Positions 19,141-30,545 of a stretch of DNA of 64,000 nt are shown here, one piece after another. Position numbers and translations under genes: made by a program. The notes under the pieces are model-generated. The model worked only from the letters and a program-made list of their open reading frames with translations. It was not told the origin of the DNA and ran no database searches. The DNA comes from Cladocopium goreaui (Eukaryota; Sar; Dinophyceae; Suessiales; Symbiodiniaceae): contig CAMXCT020002735.1 of assembly GCA_947184155.2 (NCBI GenBank), positions 310,001-374,000 on the forward strand, given 5' to 3'. Numbering within the stretch: the stretch's first letter is position 1; each line of letters starts with the position of its first letter.

Positions 19141-20300
19141 TATATAAAGTTATTTTCAATGATACTTGCAGCTGTGCAAAGTTATAAAGGAGTGCAGCAT
19201 CTCTTTGAAAGGAATATAAAGTTGTTTTAAAAACACTTGCAGCTGTACAAAGTTCTTTTGGAGAGGTAAAGGAATCTATGGTAGGAGGAAGTTTATTTTA
19301 GAATGGAATCCTTTGAGTACCCGTTGTTTTACGACTATGGTATTCCTTAAAGAAAGTGTTGGTGCAAGTATGGGCAAAGGTTCCTGCGCAAAGGAGTGAA
19401 CCATTTGATTCAAAAGCATGCAACAATGCAAAGAAGCATTACTATGAAGTAGATTCCTTGGGTGTATGTAGTATTTTTCTGAAACAAGCATATCATGGTT
19501 GTATGTGTGCAATATGCCTTCCATATGAATAAACCATCTGAACATCACAGACAACGGTTTTTTGTTATTTTGAAGAAGTGAAGTTTTTCCTTGATTTCCT
19601 TGAAACACGAATGTCATGCAGAAAAGTAAGAGGGAGGCTGAGCTTCATTAAAGGGCGTATTGCATCTTTCCACATGTTGTATTTTTCTGCAAGTACACTG
19701 CTTCTTACTTAAAGGAATACCTTATTTTCAATGCAATTAGTTTTAAGAAGTGAAGTCTTGCCTTTGAACATGTCATAAGAAAAATGATGGGAAGGCTGAA
19801 CTTCATTAAAGGATGCATTGCATCTCTCCTCATTATCTCACATTATAGTGTTCTTGCAAGAATATTGTTTTGAAGGGACTATGCTGTCTTCAAGGCAAAT
19901 GGTCAGCTGTAAGCGGCATTTTCCTTTGATATGTTGTTTTGTTCAAAGAATGCTGCAATGTGCATCGACCATTGCACTCTTTGACAGCAATACTGAATCT
20001 TAATCACACACTGCATATTGTGTAGGAATCTAATCTAGTGTTTTGAAAACAATGCTGTATGATTGCAAGGAAGGCGTACTATTTTTCTGAAAGAAAAACT
20101 GCACTTCTTCAGAAAAGAACGCTGCATTTTCAGAGGCACGCTCTATATTTTGTAGGGATATAGTTTCTTGAAAGAAGTAATGCATTGTCTTGAAGGAAAG
20201 CTGCAGCGTATGAATGAACAGTGTTTTTTAAAAGCATGGAAAGGAATACTGCAATTTACAATGCATTGATTCCTTCAAGAAATGCTGTGCTTTTTGACCT
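19140..20300. repeat. diverged direct-repeat cluster
   Basis: Two copies of a roughly 75-bp unit (TATAAAGTT...ACTTGCAGCTGT...) lie at about 19141-19265. Two copies of a roughly 170-bp unit lie at about 19573-19740 and 19743-19865. The latter share AGAAGTGAAGT and CTTCATTAAAGG followed by ATTGCATCT. The rest of the stretch is dotted with related words such as AATACTGCA and ATGCTGCA. There are no long ORFs. Confidence 0.6.
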
Positions 20301-20449
20301 GAGTATGTGTTTATCCTTTTTGAGAGCAATAGTGTGTATTTACTTTGTTTTTGCCAAAGGGTCCCAACAAATACTACCTCTTTGAGATTAGCAAAAGGCT
20401 CAAAATGGATCAACAATGATCAACATGGTAGATCTTTGGGAGGAAGTAC

Positions 20450-20580
20450 CACACATATACATATATATATACACATAATTTACATTTATGTATATATATA
20501 TACACACATAATTTACATTTATGTATATATAATATATATATATATATATACATAATTATATATATGTACGTATTCTACAC
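20450..20580. repeat. TA/CATATA microsatellite
   Basis: Alternating TATATA, TACACATA and TTTACATTTATG blocks; the TTTACATTTATGTATATATA block is duplicated in tandem. Confidence 0.85.
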
Positions 20581-20637
20581 GTATTTATTCCTACCTTCCT
20601 TGGTTGCACTGTTCATGTGTTGTTTCTGGCGCACCAG

Positions 20638-20702
20638 GTTAAGTTCCCTGGTTCCGCGCAAGCGTGCTTTGGCCACTTGGCTAAAACCGAAATCGACTGC
20701 AG
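20638..20702 (+). CDS. candidate internal exon, unknown product
   Basis: After the acceptor GGCGCACCAG, the open block reads VKFPGSAQACFGHLAKTEID and ends TGCAG before GATGG. A GA intron start would be needed here, which dinoflagellates are reported to use but which lowers certainty. It is GC-rich relative to its surroundings and is followed at once by a 10-bp satellite. Confidence 0.35.
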
Positions 20703-20704
20703 GA

Positions 20705-20815
20705 TGGTTAATGATGGTTAATGATGGTTGATGATGGTTGATTATGGTTAATGATGGTTAATGTTGATTGATGATGATTGATGATGATTGAAATGGTGGT
20801 TGATGATGATGGTTC
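20705..20815. repeat. 10-bp satellite (ATGGTTAATG)n
   Basis: About ten copies of ATGGTTAATG, with variants ATGGTTGATG and ATGATTGATG. Confidence 0.85.
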
Positions 20816-21465
20816 AGACATGTTAAACACCATGGTTTCCCTGGGAAATGATCTAGAAATGCGGGGTGGGTTCCACAGTTCCACATCTATGTTAGTTTAC
20901 AGTGCAGATAGTATGTTAATAATGTTAATCTGTTGCTAGGCATTTGCTAGCCAGTTGTTTTTTCTGTGTTTGTTTTCTTTTTCTGGGACATCTAACAGGG
21001 TAGATGAATGGATATGACCAGCCGGCAGGGGGGCATAGGAATGTACTGGGATGATACCAACAATATGATATGAGTGTGTCATGATTTGGCCAGAAATGCG
21101 GTACACCAGTAGTGTACCCAAAATGCCAAAATGAATAGTCAAGACGCAGGGATAATAGATAATAATTGATGATAATTGATAAATAATCATATGTTTACAA
21201 CATCTTTGGACATACCCACTAACCCTGGAGCCCATGTTCAAGGCAATGTCAGACCTTCTGGCGGGGTGGCATTTTTTTTTTTGGCGAGAGTGTTCTCATT
21301 TTGGCTTGACTTCAAACATATAAAAGGTGGCTTGGGAATTTAGATATCAAAGAAGATGGTCAGTAGTCGTCTATGATCCCTTTAAAAAACCGGGGGCATC
21401 GTGGGATTTTTTTCGGTCAAACCCTGAGACACGGAGGGACCGAAAAAAAACCAGCCATGCCCCAG

Positions 21466-21538
21466 GGACTGAGATGAGAATGGGCATCAAGAACGCAGAG
21501 ATTCTGGTGCGCCTGCGAAGCGCAGATTGCATTTGCAG
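21466..21538 (+). CDS. candidate internal exon, unknown product
   Basis: The acceptor CATGCCCCAG and the donor TGCAG/GTCTTG enclose 73 nt reading TEMRMGIKNAEILVRLRSAD plus CIC. The minus strand is less protein-like. The product is unknown. It lies on the same strand as neighbouring candidates. Confidence 0.4.
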
Positions 21539-22539
21539 GTCTTGGCAAAGAAATGAACATTGCCATAGTAAACCATACCTTACCTTTATTTGATCATATT
21601 TGATCATTTGGTACTATTTTTCAAATGGTGCCATAGTATTTCCAGAAAGGTAAGGTTTGGTAGTTGCTCTGGGAATACCAATTTCTTCCCTTTCTGGAAA
21701 TCCCAGCGGGTGATCTGCATATGGTGGAGGTTTCCGATGTGAAAAACGTCGGTTGTGTGATGTTGTTCAGTTCCAAGTGCCTGAAGTGTAAAAAATGTGT
21801 ATTGGTGATCTTTGGAACTGATTCACTGTCAATTCATGATGATATTCCAATTTACTACAAGACTGTAGCTGTTTGCCGTGGTATTCTGGATATTTCTGGA
21901 TCCACCTGGCGCTGTTTCCGCTGTTTCTTTGGATCCACGTGCCAGGTTACCAACCCCAACTTGATGCTTGGAATGGAATCTCCAGGACCGCTGCTGGAAG
22001 TTCGTATGAATATGTCCAGACTATTTCGGGGTGATTATTATATATATTATATTCGACATAACAGTTTCATGATTGTCATTAATTTCATTAATTATTACTA
22101 TTTGATACTATTTGCATATAGGCATTGTGTTCTTCTGTGGTCAGTTTTCCGATCATCATGGGTTCGAACCCACACTTCATTGGCACATTTCGAACCCACA
22201 AAACCTATGAATTTACATGACTTTAGCATACCTTTTGGGAGTCAACATCCTTACTTTAGCCATCCGGGTACCATCCGGGTGCCAGGCTTCGCCGACCAGA
22301 TTTTCTCCAGTGATCTGAAGCAGAAGCAGCAATTTGTTTGTTGGAACATGTTGTAACATGACAAACCTTACCTTCAATAACTTTCAACAATTCAAATCTT
22401 TTGATGATAAGTTAACATAATTTAACAATCCCATTTAGTTAACAGTATTTAATGGAATTTGGTTATTGGATGATATTGGATGTAAAAAAGGCAAATCTTT
22501 TGTTGCCATATTGATTTGTATTTCAACAATCTTCAACAG

Positions 22540-22671
22540 TCGTCCATTCCGTTCAAAAGCGTCCGGATGACCGAATCCGGACCCAACCGCCGCAATACAG
22601 GAGCCGCAGAATACAGTCCATCGCAAGAAGCTGTGCGTCGACAACATCCCAAGTACAGCTTCGCAGATAAT
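22540..22671 (+). CDS. candidate internal exon, SHIPPO-like flagellar repeat
   Basis: A 132-nt phase 0/0 exon lies between ATCTTCAACAG and the donor AAT/GTGCAG. It encodes 44 residues containing NTGAAEYSPS and, after a short spacer, RRQHPKYSFADN. The spacing of a Y-S-P block followed by P-x-Y-S-F is that of SHIPPO (ODF3-like) repeats, found in proteins lining flagellar microtubules. Composition and codon quality are clearly coding-like. If correct, this and the 2943-3017 candidate could be parts of one gene that spans the copia insertion. That link is inference; alternatives are unrelated proteins sharing a short motif. Confidence 0.5.
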
Positions 22672-24949
22672 GTGCAGGCCATGATGGCCATGTATCAGGG
22701 GTATCGTATGTGGGTCATGGTGGGTCAGCCTGAAATGGGGGAATACCATGGAATACCCTCTGGTAATTTGTTACAGTTTGCTATTGAAAATGGCCATTGA
22801 TAGTGAGTTGTCCCATTAATAGCATGGTGGATCTTTCCATAGTTTTTTGTTAACGCTTACCAGGCCGGGTACCCTTCTAGATTCTAAGTGGCCATCTAAC
22901 GGGGAAAAAATTAAAACGAATCAAACAATGGGAACTTAGAGTAGTACCATATCCGACAAAGCCATGGCATGTCAGGGATGAAAAGGTGGCGAGTCTCGTA
23001 TCTCAGATGATCTCTCTAATTGGCTCAAGGATCTGCGATGTTCAAGTTTGTTAAGATGGGAACAAAAACACTTGATGATCTTGATGCACATGCTTCATGT
23101 TTGAAGTTTGTGCGAGTTCCGGGCCAGTGCGTTTGATATGAACAGGTCTTTCAAGGAGAGTTTCTCCGGATGATTAGAGTTCGTCAAATACAGTGACTGA
23201 AACGCCGTTCTTGGGCTGTTGGGACAAGATCGTGGTTTCAATCACGTTCGATTTGCAACAAAAGCCTAAAAGTGCTAAAACTGGAATCATGATGAATCAT
23301 GATGAATCATGATGAATCATGATGAATCATGATGAATCATGATCCCTGGCGAGTAATGGCGAGTAAACCGGCCATCGGGCCATTCCCATGAAAACCAACC
23401 ATGGGGTCCTTCTCATAGGTTGAATCCATCGCACCAAGGTTTGGACTGCCATAGCCGACTCCAGGCTTCCTGGAAGATTACCCATTGAGGATTTTCCTGT
23501 TAAGATCTTAATTATATTGTTAATTATTAAAAACATGTTATTAGTATAATTAACATTTTTTATAGTTAACATGTTTCCATCTTAGATGTTAATTAGATGT
23601 ATAATTAGTATAACTTTTTCCATCTTAGTATAATTAGATGATTGTTGTGTATTTTTGTTTGTTGAGATCTATTTTTTTTGCATTCCATTGCAATGTCCGA
23701 GAGGACAACGAGCCAGGTTGGCCGGTGTGATGTGCTTTTTTGTGCCTCCCCGTTGTGTTGATTGGTTTATTAGACCCAGAATACTGTAGAATACTGTAGA
23801 ATACTATAGGTAGATACTGATAGATAGATATGCTGCAGATACATATATATATACGATAAACTATTATGAACTCAGTAACTGGTTTTTAGTTACACAGCGA
23901 ACTGCTAGCAGCGAAAAAAATGCGAAAAAATGCGCGTCAGGAGCGGGTGCAAAACGCCAAGCCCGTGACGCGGCTCACATTGCCGGCGACTGGAACCCCC
24001 AGGATGGGCATGGCTTCCTGTTCACATTTTCCCTTAAACCAATCCGGTGAAAGGCTTGTGTTTCACTCATTAAAAAAGGCCCCCAACTTTTTGTTGATCA
24101 ATGATGATCAATCATCAGCTTTTCTTGGGTTTCATCCATATGCTGGAAATGGTTTGGCCAAAGGTATGGTTGCTTCACCTTGTGTATTGACTCTGTTCAG
24201 AGGCCCAACTTGAAACCCTGGGTATGTTTGGTGATAGCACAATCACATGGATGTTTTTTTCATAGGACCTGGGATGGTCAACCCTTCAGAAAGCCAATTG
24301 AAAACTGATATGGGATTCAATGTAATCATGTAATCACTCAGGGTTTTGTCATGTTTTGTATGTGTAGGAGCGTTGTGTTTGTTTCGACGGTGGAAGATAC
24401 ATGAAGATAACTGGTTTGAGTGTCGAATAGCGGTGATATTGCCCCGATAACAAGATGTTGGTTTTGGTGACCTCAGGCATATTCAGGCTAGTTTCAGACT
24501 TGTTGGTCGCCCAAACGCTTTACAGACATTTAGTTCATTGACTGAATCCATGTTGGGGCAAATGAATCAACCATCGTTGAACAATTGGTTCATAAAGATG
24601 ATAAAGAACCCAGTTACATATATATATAGCTGGTTGGTGGTTTGGAACATTTTTTATTGTCCATAAAATATGGGATAATCCTTCCCATTGACTATTTTTC
24701 AAGATGGTTAAAACCAACCAGATATATATTTATAAGTCAGTAACAACCCAATTGAATCACAAGCCTGGAGAAACATGACCAGGGTTTGTAGCCACTTGAA
24801 TCCAATTGTGATTCACCAAAATCATGGCTTATGATTCACCAAGTGACAAAAAACATTGGATATCATGGCTATATTTCCAAAATATTATCATTGATTTTAT
24901 TTCTAAAACATGATAAAACCAATCTTTGGAATGTTTCCTGCATCCGCAG
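22672..24949. other. intron-like DNA with one weak exon candidate
   Basis: A 10-bp array TGAATCATGA (about 23285-23342, about six copies) lies here. A block at about 23918-24002 is GC-rich and open on the plus strand (RQERVQNAKPVTRLTLPATG), ending before an AGG. It is the only exon-like stretch; the rest is AT-rich without coding signal. Confidence 0.4.
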
Positions 24950-25041
24950 CATCTGCTTCGCCCACACTTCCCATTAGCCGAAAGCGCTGTATGGCGTGCT
25001 CGCCGAAAGCGCCCAAAGCCCCTCCCTTCATTCCTGGCCTC
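24950..25041 (+). CDS. candidate internal exon, unknown product
   Basis: Acceptor TGCATCCGCAG, donor CTC/GTGAAC, 92 nt entering in phase 1. It reads SASPTLPISRKRCMACSPKA followed by PKAPPFIPGL, a Pro/Lys/Ser-rich, probably disordered segment. The composition contrasts sharply with the AT-rich flanks. The minus strand is also open but reads less like protein. Confidence 0.4.
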
Positions 25042-25927
25042 GTGAACAGTGTCACTCTGGCGGGTTAACTGGGGAGCAGTTGGATTGAAATAAATCAGTA
25101 TAGCATTGTTTTCGGCCATGGTCAAAAAAATGAAATGCCTCCATATATATGTTGGGATACAAGCATATACAAGCCCTATAAGCATCTATAAGGTTTGTTC
25201 TTAGCCTTCATAGCAAGAGTCGCAAAGGGCAGGCTGCATCAGGCCACTGTACAATTCACTTCCCATTTTGACATAGTTCGTTATGACCCATGTTGTGCGC
25301 CACAAATCGGAAGAAGCTGTGTGCAGCTCCCGGCTGTGTCCCCTTTTTTGAATAGCGGCATCAGTTCGGTGGAGGATGCGCCATGAGCGGAAAATCAGTT
25401 CTGCCAATTCGACCGGAAAACATCAGAAGCATCAGGGAATATCAATGATATTTGAAAGCATCAACTCATTTTGAGAATATGTCCGCTCACATTGTACATG
25501 GTGCCCAGTTTCAGATCATTTGCAGCTCTAGCAACTTCAAAGAAATCAGCTTAGATGATAAGCCTCAACCTAGACCATGTAATGTTTTTGTCTACTACCT
25601 TCATTGGGAAAGTTTGGGCTAAATGTCGGTATGTATGATTATAGATGTAGGTATAATATTAGTAAAACAATAGCATCCATCATCCCCAAGTTTACCTTTT
25701 TTATGCTTTTTCAAACCATCAGAATATCGGTGGTTTGTAAGTGCTTCGCTGGCAATATATGTGTGTGGCACAATACTCGGATGATGATCCCCAATCAAAC
25801 TATTCCTGGGCTCAGAGGCTCAGCTGCATGGCATACATGTTCCAAAATTGCCACTGGTTGGTTTTGCTTGAAACCGGTATCCTGGGATATCCTGGGTAGG
25901 TCTCCGTCCCCAACTGCATGTGTTGAG

Positions 25928-26002
25928 GCGGCAGACCTGGCACAAAGGGAATTGGAAGAGATTGATGCAGCCAAATTGAAAGCTCCAGAGGACCAGCTTT
26001 GA
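25928..26002 (+). CDS. candidate exon, helical segment
   Basis: After ATGTGTTGAG the frame reads AADLAQRELEEIDAAKLKAP and ends EDQL at TGA 26000-26002. It is strongly amphipathic and acidic, typical of a coiled or single helix. It may be a terminal exon, or an internal one if intron use starts at GATTCC. The product is unknown. Confidence 0.35.
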   Translation, partial: AADLAQRELEEIDAAKLKAPEDQL

Positions 26003-26520
26003 TTCCTTTCTTTGGTGAGCTTTCAACATTTTAAAACACTGAAACATGTTTCAAGTCTCAGATTTTATGGACACCTCAAAAGGTGCTGAATCATGTCACC
26101 TCCGGATGAATAAACCTTCATTGATTACAAAAAGGGGGTGGCCACCACAAAGTCAGGCCAGTTGCTAGTTACATTGCACACAGATCCCCAGGTTTGCCCA
26201 AGGAAAGAATAATCTATTTTTAACGACCTCAATCAAAAGATATGAAATTCTGTTTACAATGTGAGCATTGGATTGCGGCGTGGCAAGAGAACTGTACCGC
26301 TATTAGGGTTTCTTTTAATGTTTACACATGGCAAAAAATTGTCCTACCCGCTCATGGGACAACAAACCATATAGCTTTTAAGTTTTATTTTCATAAGATA
26401 TAAAATTTCATCCCCATGAAGCAATTAACCATACTGCAATGAGAGTGTTGTTTGGGTTTTGCACAGGATATGACATCTCACACCCCCATGGAACAAGCAA
26501 GTAACCAAACCAGTTTCATC

Positions 26521-26552
26521 AGCATCAGCATCATCATCATCATCATCATCAT
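26521..26552. repeat. CAT trinucleotide microsatellite
   Basis: A run of CAGCATCATCATCAT units in otherwise unremarkable DNA. Confidence 0.8.
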
Positions 26553-26920
26553 GTTTGCTTGCCCGGAGGCTCTTTCGGAGTTTGAGCTAACATAGCATAT
26601 CATAGCATCCCCCCCAATTCAACAGCCGAGGGCTTCAATCCGATGCATTTCACCAGGCATGATTTGTGTTTTTTGTTTATGATTAATCAGTGTCATGCAT
26701 GCGTTGTTTTGTGTTATTGCAACTATCAGTATTGATCGTTATTGTTATTATTGCTAATGTAATTGTCATTAGTAGTGGTAGTTTTGTTTTTTATTATTAC
26801 TAATGTGGTTTCATGTGGTTGTGTATTGTATTTTATTGTACTGTTTTTTTTATTGTCGTGTATGGTAATGTAATAATATAGGTTATATACTATAATATGA
26901 TATGATATATTTTCAAATCA

Positions 26921-27162
26921 TATCATGTAATGTAATGTAATGGTATGGATGGATGTATGTAATGTATGTAATGTAATGTAATGCAATGTAATGTAATGCA
27001 ATGTAATGTAATGTAATATAATGTAATGTAATGTAATGTAATGTGATATAATGTAATGTAATGTAATGTAATGGAATGTAATGTAATGTATAAATGTAGT
27101 GTAATGTAATGTAATGTAATGTAATGTAATGTATGCATGCATGCATGTATGTATGTATGTAT
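26921..27162. repeat. 5-bp satellite (TAATG)n grading into ATGC/ATGT
   Basis: About 40 copies of TAATG with point variants, ending in ATGCATGC and ATGTATGT runs at 27133-27163. Minus-strand open frames across it (HYITLHYI-type peptides) are repeat artefacts. Confidence 0.95.
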
Positions 27163-27211
27163 GTCTAATATATATACATACATATGCATTGAATATTTGC
27201 AACCTGAACGT

Positions 27212-27800
27212 TAACACCCCACCCCATGATCAACGTAACATCACCAGCGTAACATGAACATGAACGTTAGCATCCCACCCCACCCCACCCCATGATCAGC
27301 GTAACACCATGTAACACCATCAGCGTAACCTGAACATGAACGTTACCATCCCACCCCACCCCCCCATGATCAGCGTAACATCATCAGCTTAACATGAACA
27401 TGAACGTTAACACCCACCCCACCCCACCCCACGATCAACGTAACATCATCAGCTAACATGATGAACGTTAACACCCCCCACCCCACCCCACCCCACGATC
27501 ATCGTAACATCATCAGCTTAACATGAACATGAACGTTAACACCCCACCCCACCCCACCCCACCCCACCCCACGATCAACGTAACATCATCAGCGTAACAT
27601 GAACATGAACGTTAACACCCCACCCCACCCCACCCCATCCCACCCCATCCCACCCCACGATCATCGTAACATCATCAGCGGTAACATGAACATGAACGTT
27701 AACATCCCACCCCACAACACCCCATGATCAACGTAACATCATCAGCGTAACATGAACATGAACGTTGACATCCCACCCCGCACCACCCCACCCCACATCA
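27212..27800. repeat. 65-85 bp minisatellite with (CCCCA)n segments
   Basis: About eight copies of a unit made of GATCAACGTAACATCATCAG, then CGTAACATGAACATGAACGT, then TAACACCCC and a variable-length CCCCA run. Length variation between copies comes from the CCCCA run. No coding signal. Confidence 0.9.
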
Positions 27801-28011
27801 AACAAAAACAGAAAAACCAACAAAAACAAAACACCAAAAAGACAACAAAACACCTAGGCGCCCTGCAGCGCCCATGGCAGCTAGTTCGCTATATCTACCA
27901 TAAATCCCAAAAAAATGTCATTTACAAACCAACTTAGCAAACATAAATCAGCATAAATCAGCTATATCAACTACACATATACGCCAAACGAACTATGGGG
28001 CACCACGGAAG

Positions 28012-28133
28012 GTACCACCGACTCGGAGCGCGGAGGATCCTGTTCCAGTGCCACCGGGCCTCAGTCGAACCTTGCAAGAGCAGTTGGATTCGCTGACCGA
28101 CAAGGCCGGCCTTTGCGCCGAAGTTGTCAGTTG
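28012..28133 (+). CDS. candidate internal exon, Pro-rich then helical segment
   Basis: Acceptor CACCACGGAAG/G and donor AGTTG/GTACAT enclose 122 nt. The frame reads VPPTRSAEDPVPVPPGLSRT and continues LQEQLDSLTDKAGLCAEVV, a disordered Pro-rich stretch followed by an amphipathic helix. It is markedly GC-rich against AT-rich flanks. It could belong to the N-terminal cytoplasmic part of the potassium channel further downstream, but no splice chain was traced that far. Confidence 0.45.
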
Positions 28134-28139
28134 GTACAT

Positions 28140-28500
28140 GTTATATTTGGCATATTTGGCATGGTATTGTATGTTTTATCATATTGTATCATATTCTAAT
28201 ATATGATAGTTCACTATTTATCATTGTATTTTGTTATATTCTATTATATGTTGTTTGTTTATCTTATGGTATATTCTATTGGAGTATATATAAATGGTGT
28301 ATTATTTATATTACAGTATATTACATTATAACATATATATATATTATGATATGATGCTTTACTGTATATTATAGCATTAAATTACATAATGATGATTAAT
28401 TATATAGTGTATCATGAATTATGTCAATATATTGTGTTTTATTTTAGTTCATTATATGTAGTTTATTTTAGTTTTTCAAATATACATATTTGCTAATGTC
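28140..28500. repeat. AT-rich low-complexity region
   Basis: Irregular TATT, TATAT and ATTATA words, with no regular unit and no gene. Confidence 0.7.
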
Positions 28501-28587
28501 AACTCACAAAATGAAAACTGAAACATGACGCTGAAGGGATTGACAGGCACTAAGACATACTTAGAGCAAGGAAATATGATCATGAAC

Positions 28588-28717
28588 CCTTTGTTGGTTC
28601 AAGCAGGTGCGGTTCTTCCTTTGATTGGGAGATGAAACCACTATTTGACGGTGGTCCGATTTCATCAGAGAATTCAGGCTTGACATGGACACAATGCATT
28701 GATACCTTGCCAATTTC
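28588..28717 (-). CDS. candidate internal exon on the minus strand, unknown product
   Basis: Read on the minus strand, an acceptor GGTCTGAAG/G is followed by 130 nt encoding EIGKVSMHCVHVKPEFSDEI and then GPPSNSGFISQSKEEPHLLE, with a donor AAAGG/GTTCAT. The residue mix is protein-like. The CAAACAACC repeat upstream in transcription sense would be intron. With the two minus-strand candidates to the right it may form part of a separate gene. Confidence 0.4.
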
Positions 28718-29369
28718 CTTCAGACCCAGTTGTTTGTTTGGGTTGTTTGGGTTGTTTGAGTTGTTTGGGTTGTAAGGAAGAATGTCTTGTTGATCAACAT
28801 GTCCCGAAGGCGGCATCAATCCCCAACCATCCCTTCCTCATATGACTGGTTAATTTGCGATGTCTCCCAGCATTATTTTCGGCCATGATCAAAGAGGATG
28901 GAGAATTGCACATCCCCAAGGAATACTGCGCATGTTTAGCATACAAGTTTTTTTTAAAAAAAATAATGACTTGACAAGAATGCCTTGGAGGCGAGATGAA
29001 TCCGATTTGGTTTGGATTAATCTGGAATAATCTGGATTAATCTTAAGGAACCAAGCACCCAAAGAAATGGTAGTATATAAAGCACACAAAAAGCTGGACA
29101 ATAAAACCATTGTTTTTGTTATGCAGATAAATACCACGAAAAAGAGCTCAAGGTAGGCCCTGGTGGGGGTTGTGCCCATATATACATATATACGTACAAT
29201 ATATACATACAATATATACATATAAATACTCTATATATATATATACACTATATATATACTATATATATACATGTAAACTATGTATGAATTATATATATAT
29301 ATACACTGGTGTTTCCTATCTATTAGGCACTCCCCCACCACATGGTACTACTGTAAGTTGGTGAGTTAC

Positions 29370-29526
29370 GGTAAGCTTCCTGCACATCCCACGGGGAGAC
29401 AGCTAGGTTGATGTTTGCCTCTCGGAGATACTCAACGTCAAAGTCTTGACGACCAAGCTGCCAAGCAATGACAAGCCCACGGGAGGCGCTTGGAGTGGCG
29501 GGCAAAATGAGAACCACGGACGACAT
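29370..29526 (-). CDS. candidate exon on the minus strand, unknown product
   Basis: The minus-strand frame from an ATG at 29526 reads MSSVVLILPATPSASRGLVI, then AWQLGRQDFDVEYLREANIN and SPWDVQEAYRNS, ending near a donor-like GCTTACC/GTAACT. It shares the pattern GR-x-DF-x-V...LR with the candidate at 30071-30190, so the two may be related repeats in one protein. The family is not recognised. Confidence 0.4.
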
Positions 29527-30070
29527 GGTGGTGATATAATTTGTTATAATTAGTTTATTAGTTTTATTCTGTTTTATTTAGGGTTGCTCCTTTAAAAAAG
29601 GTGGATTTACACCAATTTATCGGGAATGGGGGTAATTCTAGCAACAAAAATGGTGGTATGAAATGAAATAGACTGGGATGATGATCCCGTTTCCAGGGGA
29701 GGGTATTCCAATTTCATAAGCCGCAATTTATTTTATGGTACCCTCTTTTTGACAAAGCACGACAGGCTGGAACTTGGATGCAAACTTGATGTAATCACTT
29801 AGTTTCCCTATGTTTCCCTAAAGGATTGACTTGTGTTTGAAGATCTTCAAAATTAATCCTCTTGGGGTTTCCTGCCCAGTCCAAGAATGGAGCCATCAGA
29901 AAATCCCGCAACATCCCCATCTACGTCAAGCGTCTGAACTGACCAAAGAGGTGGAACAGGGAACACGACTAGATTGACTAGATGAGTTTCCATAGCCAAA
30001 AGGCACAAAATTAGAAGTTTCATGGTCCATCTTTGAATGAATGTAGATTGTAGGATATAGGCTGGCTTTC

Positions 30071-30190
30071 ACTCGCAGGTTGGTCAACACCCCAAAATCC
30101 CTGCGACCAGCTTGTTCAGCAGCCAGGCTGGAAAAATGCAACTCAATTTCGCAAGCCTCAAAATGGTTGGAGTGATTTTGGCAGTACATT
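30071..30190 (-). CDS. candidate exon on the minus strand, unknown product
   Basis: The minus-strand open block contains EACEIELHFSSLAAEQAGRR followed by DFGVLTNLRV, with a donor-like CTGCGA/GTGAAA. The acceptor could be TTTTGAG or TTTTTCCAG. It resembles the neighbouring candidate at 29370-29526 over the GR-x-DF segment. The function is unknown. Confidence 0.35.
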
Positions 30191-30433
30191 TCAGTACATC
30201 GCAGTTTTTGATTGTAAAACAAAGTAGGTTTCTACACGATTTCCTTCAACCAATCCACATTCATCTAGGATTCTGGTGGGTTCTATCATCACTCCACTTT
30301 CATTCCACTCGTCAGAGGCGCCGCTAGCAGCTCAAAGAAAAAGAGTGCCAAACTCCAGTGGAGTGAGAACGGGGAAGAAGAGGCTCGGTCACACATTGCT
30401 GGCCGGTGGTTTGTACATTATAATATATATATA

Positions 30434-30545
30434 CCCTCTGGTTATTTAACATAGCCATGGAAAATGTTCCATTTATAGATGATTTTCCCATTAAAACCCC
30501 ATTTATGAGGGATTTTCCATGGCTATGTTGGTCATAACCAGATGG
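30434..30545. mobile_element. small TIR element (MITE/introner-like), copy 2
   Basis: 112 bp with the CCCTCTGGTTATTTAACA left end and the inverse right end CCAGATGG, flanked on both sides by TA within a TA microsatellite. The core carries GATTTTCCCATTAAAACC and GGGATTTTCCATGG. It is the copy closest in sequence to copy 1. Confidence 0.9.

Noticed and set aside
22158..22175. tRNA B-box-like GGGTTCGAACCC
   Set aside because: There is no A box at the right distance and no acceptor-stem pairing, so it is not called a tRNA gene.
21664..22356. 230-codon plus-strand frame
   Set aside because: Composition varies along it and includes AT-rich intron-like parts (YYIYYIRHNSF). No domain or splice-consistent structure was seen; it may contain a small exon but not a whole gene.
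23020..23029. TTGGCTCAAG, matching the last 10 nt of the dinoflagellate spliced leader
   Set aside because: Only 10 of 22 leader bases match and the preceding bases differ (CTAA instead of CATT). Such a match is not rare in 64 kb of both strands, and no ORF of note follows. A relict would need at least TTTTGGCTCAAG.
26913..27217. Minus-strand frames rich in HYITLHYI
   Set aside because: Direct translation of the (TAATG)n array.
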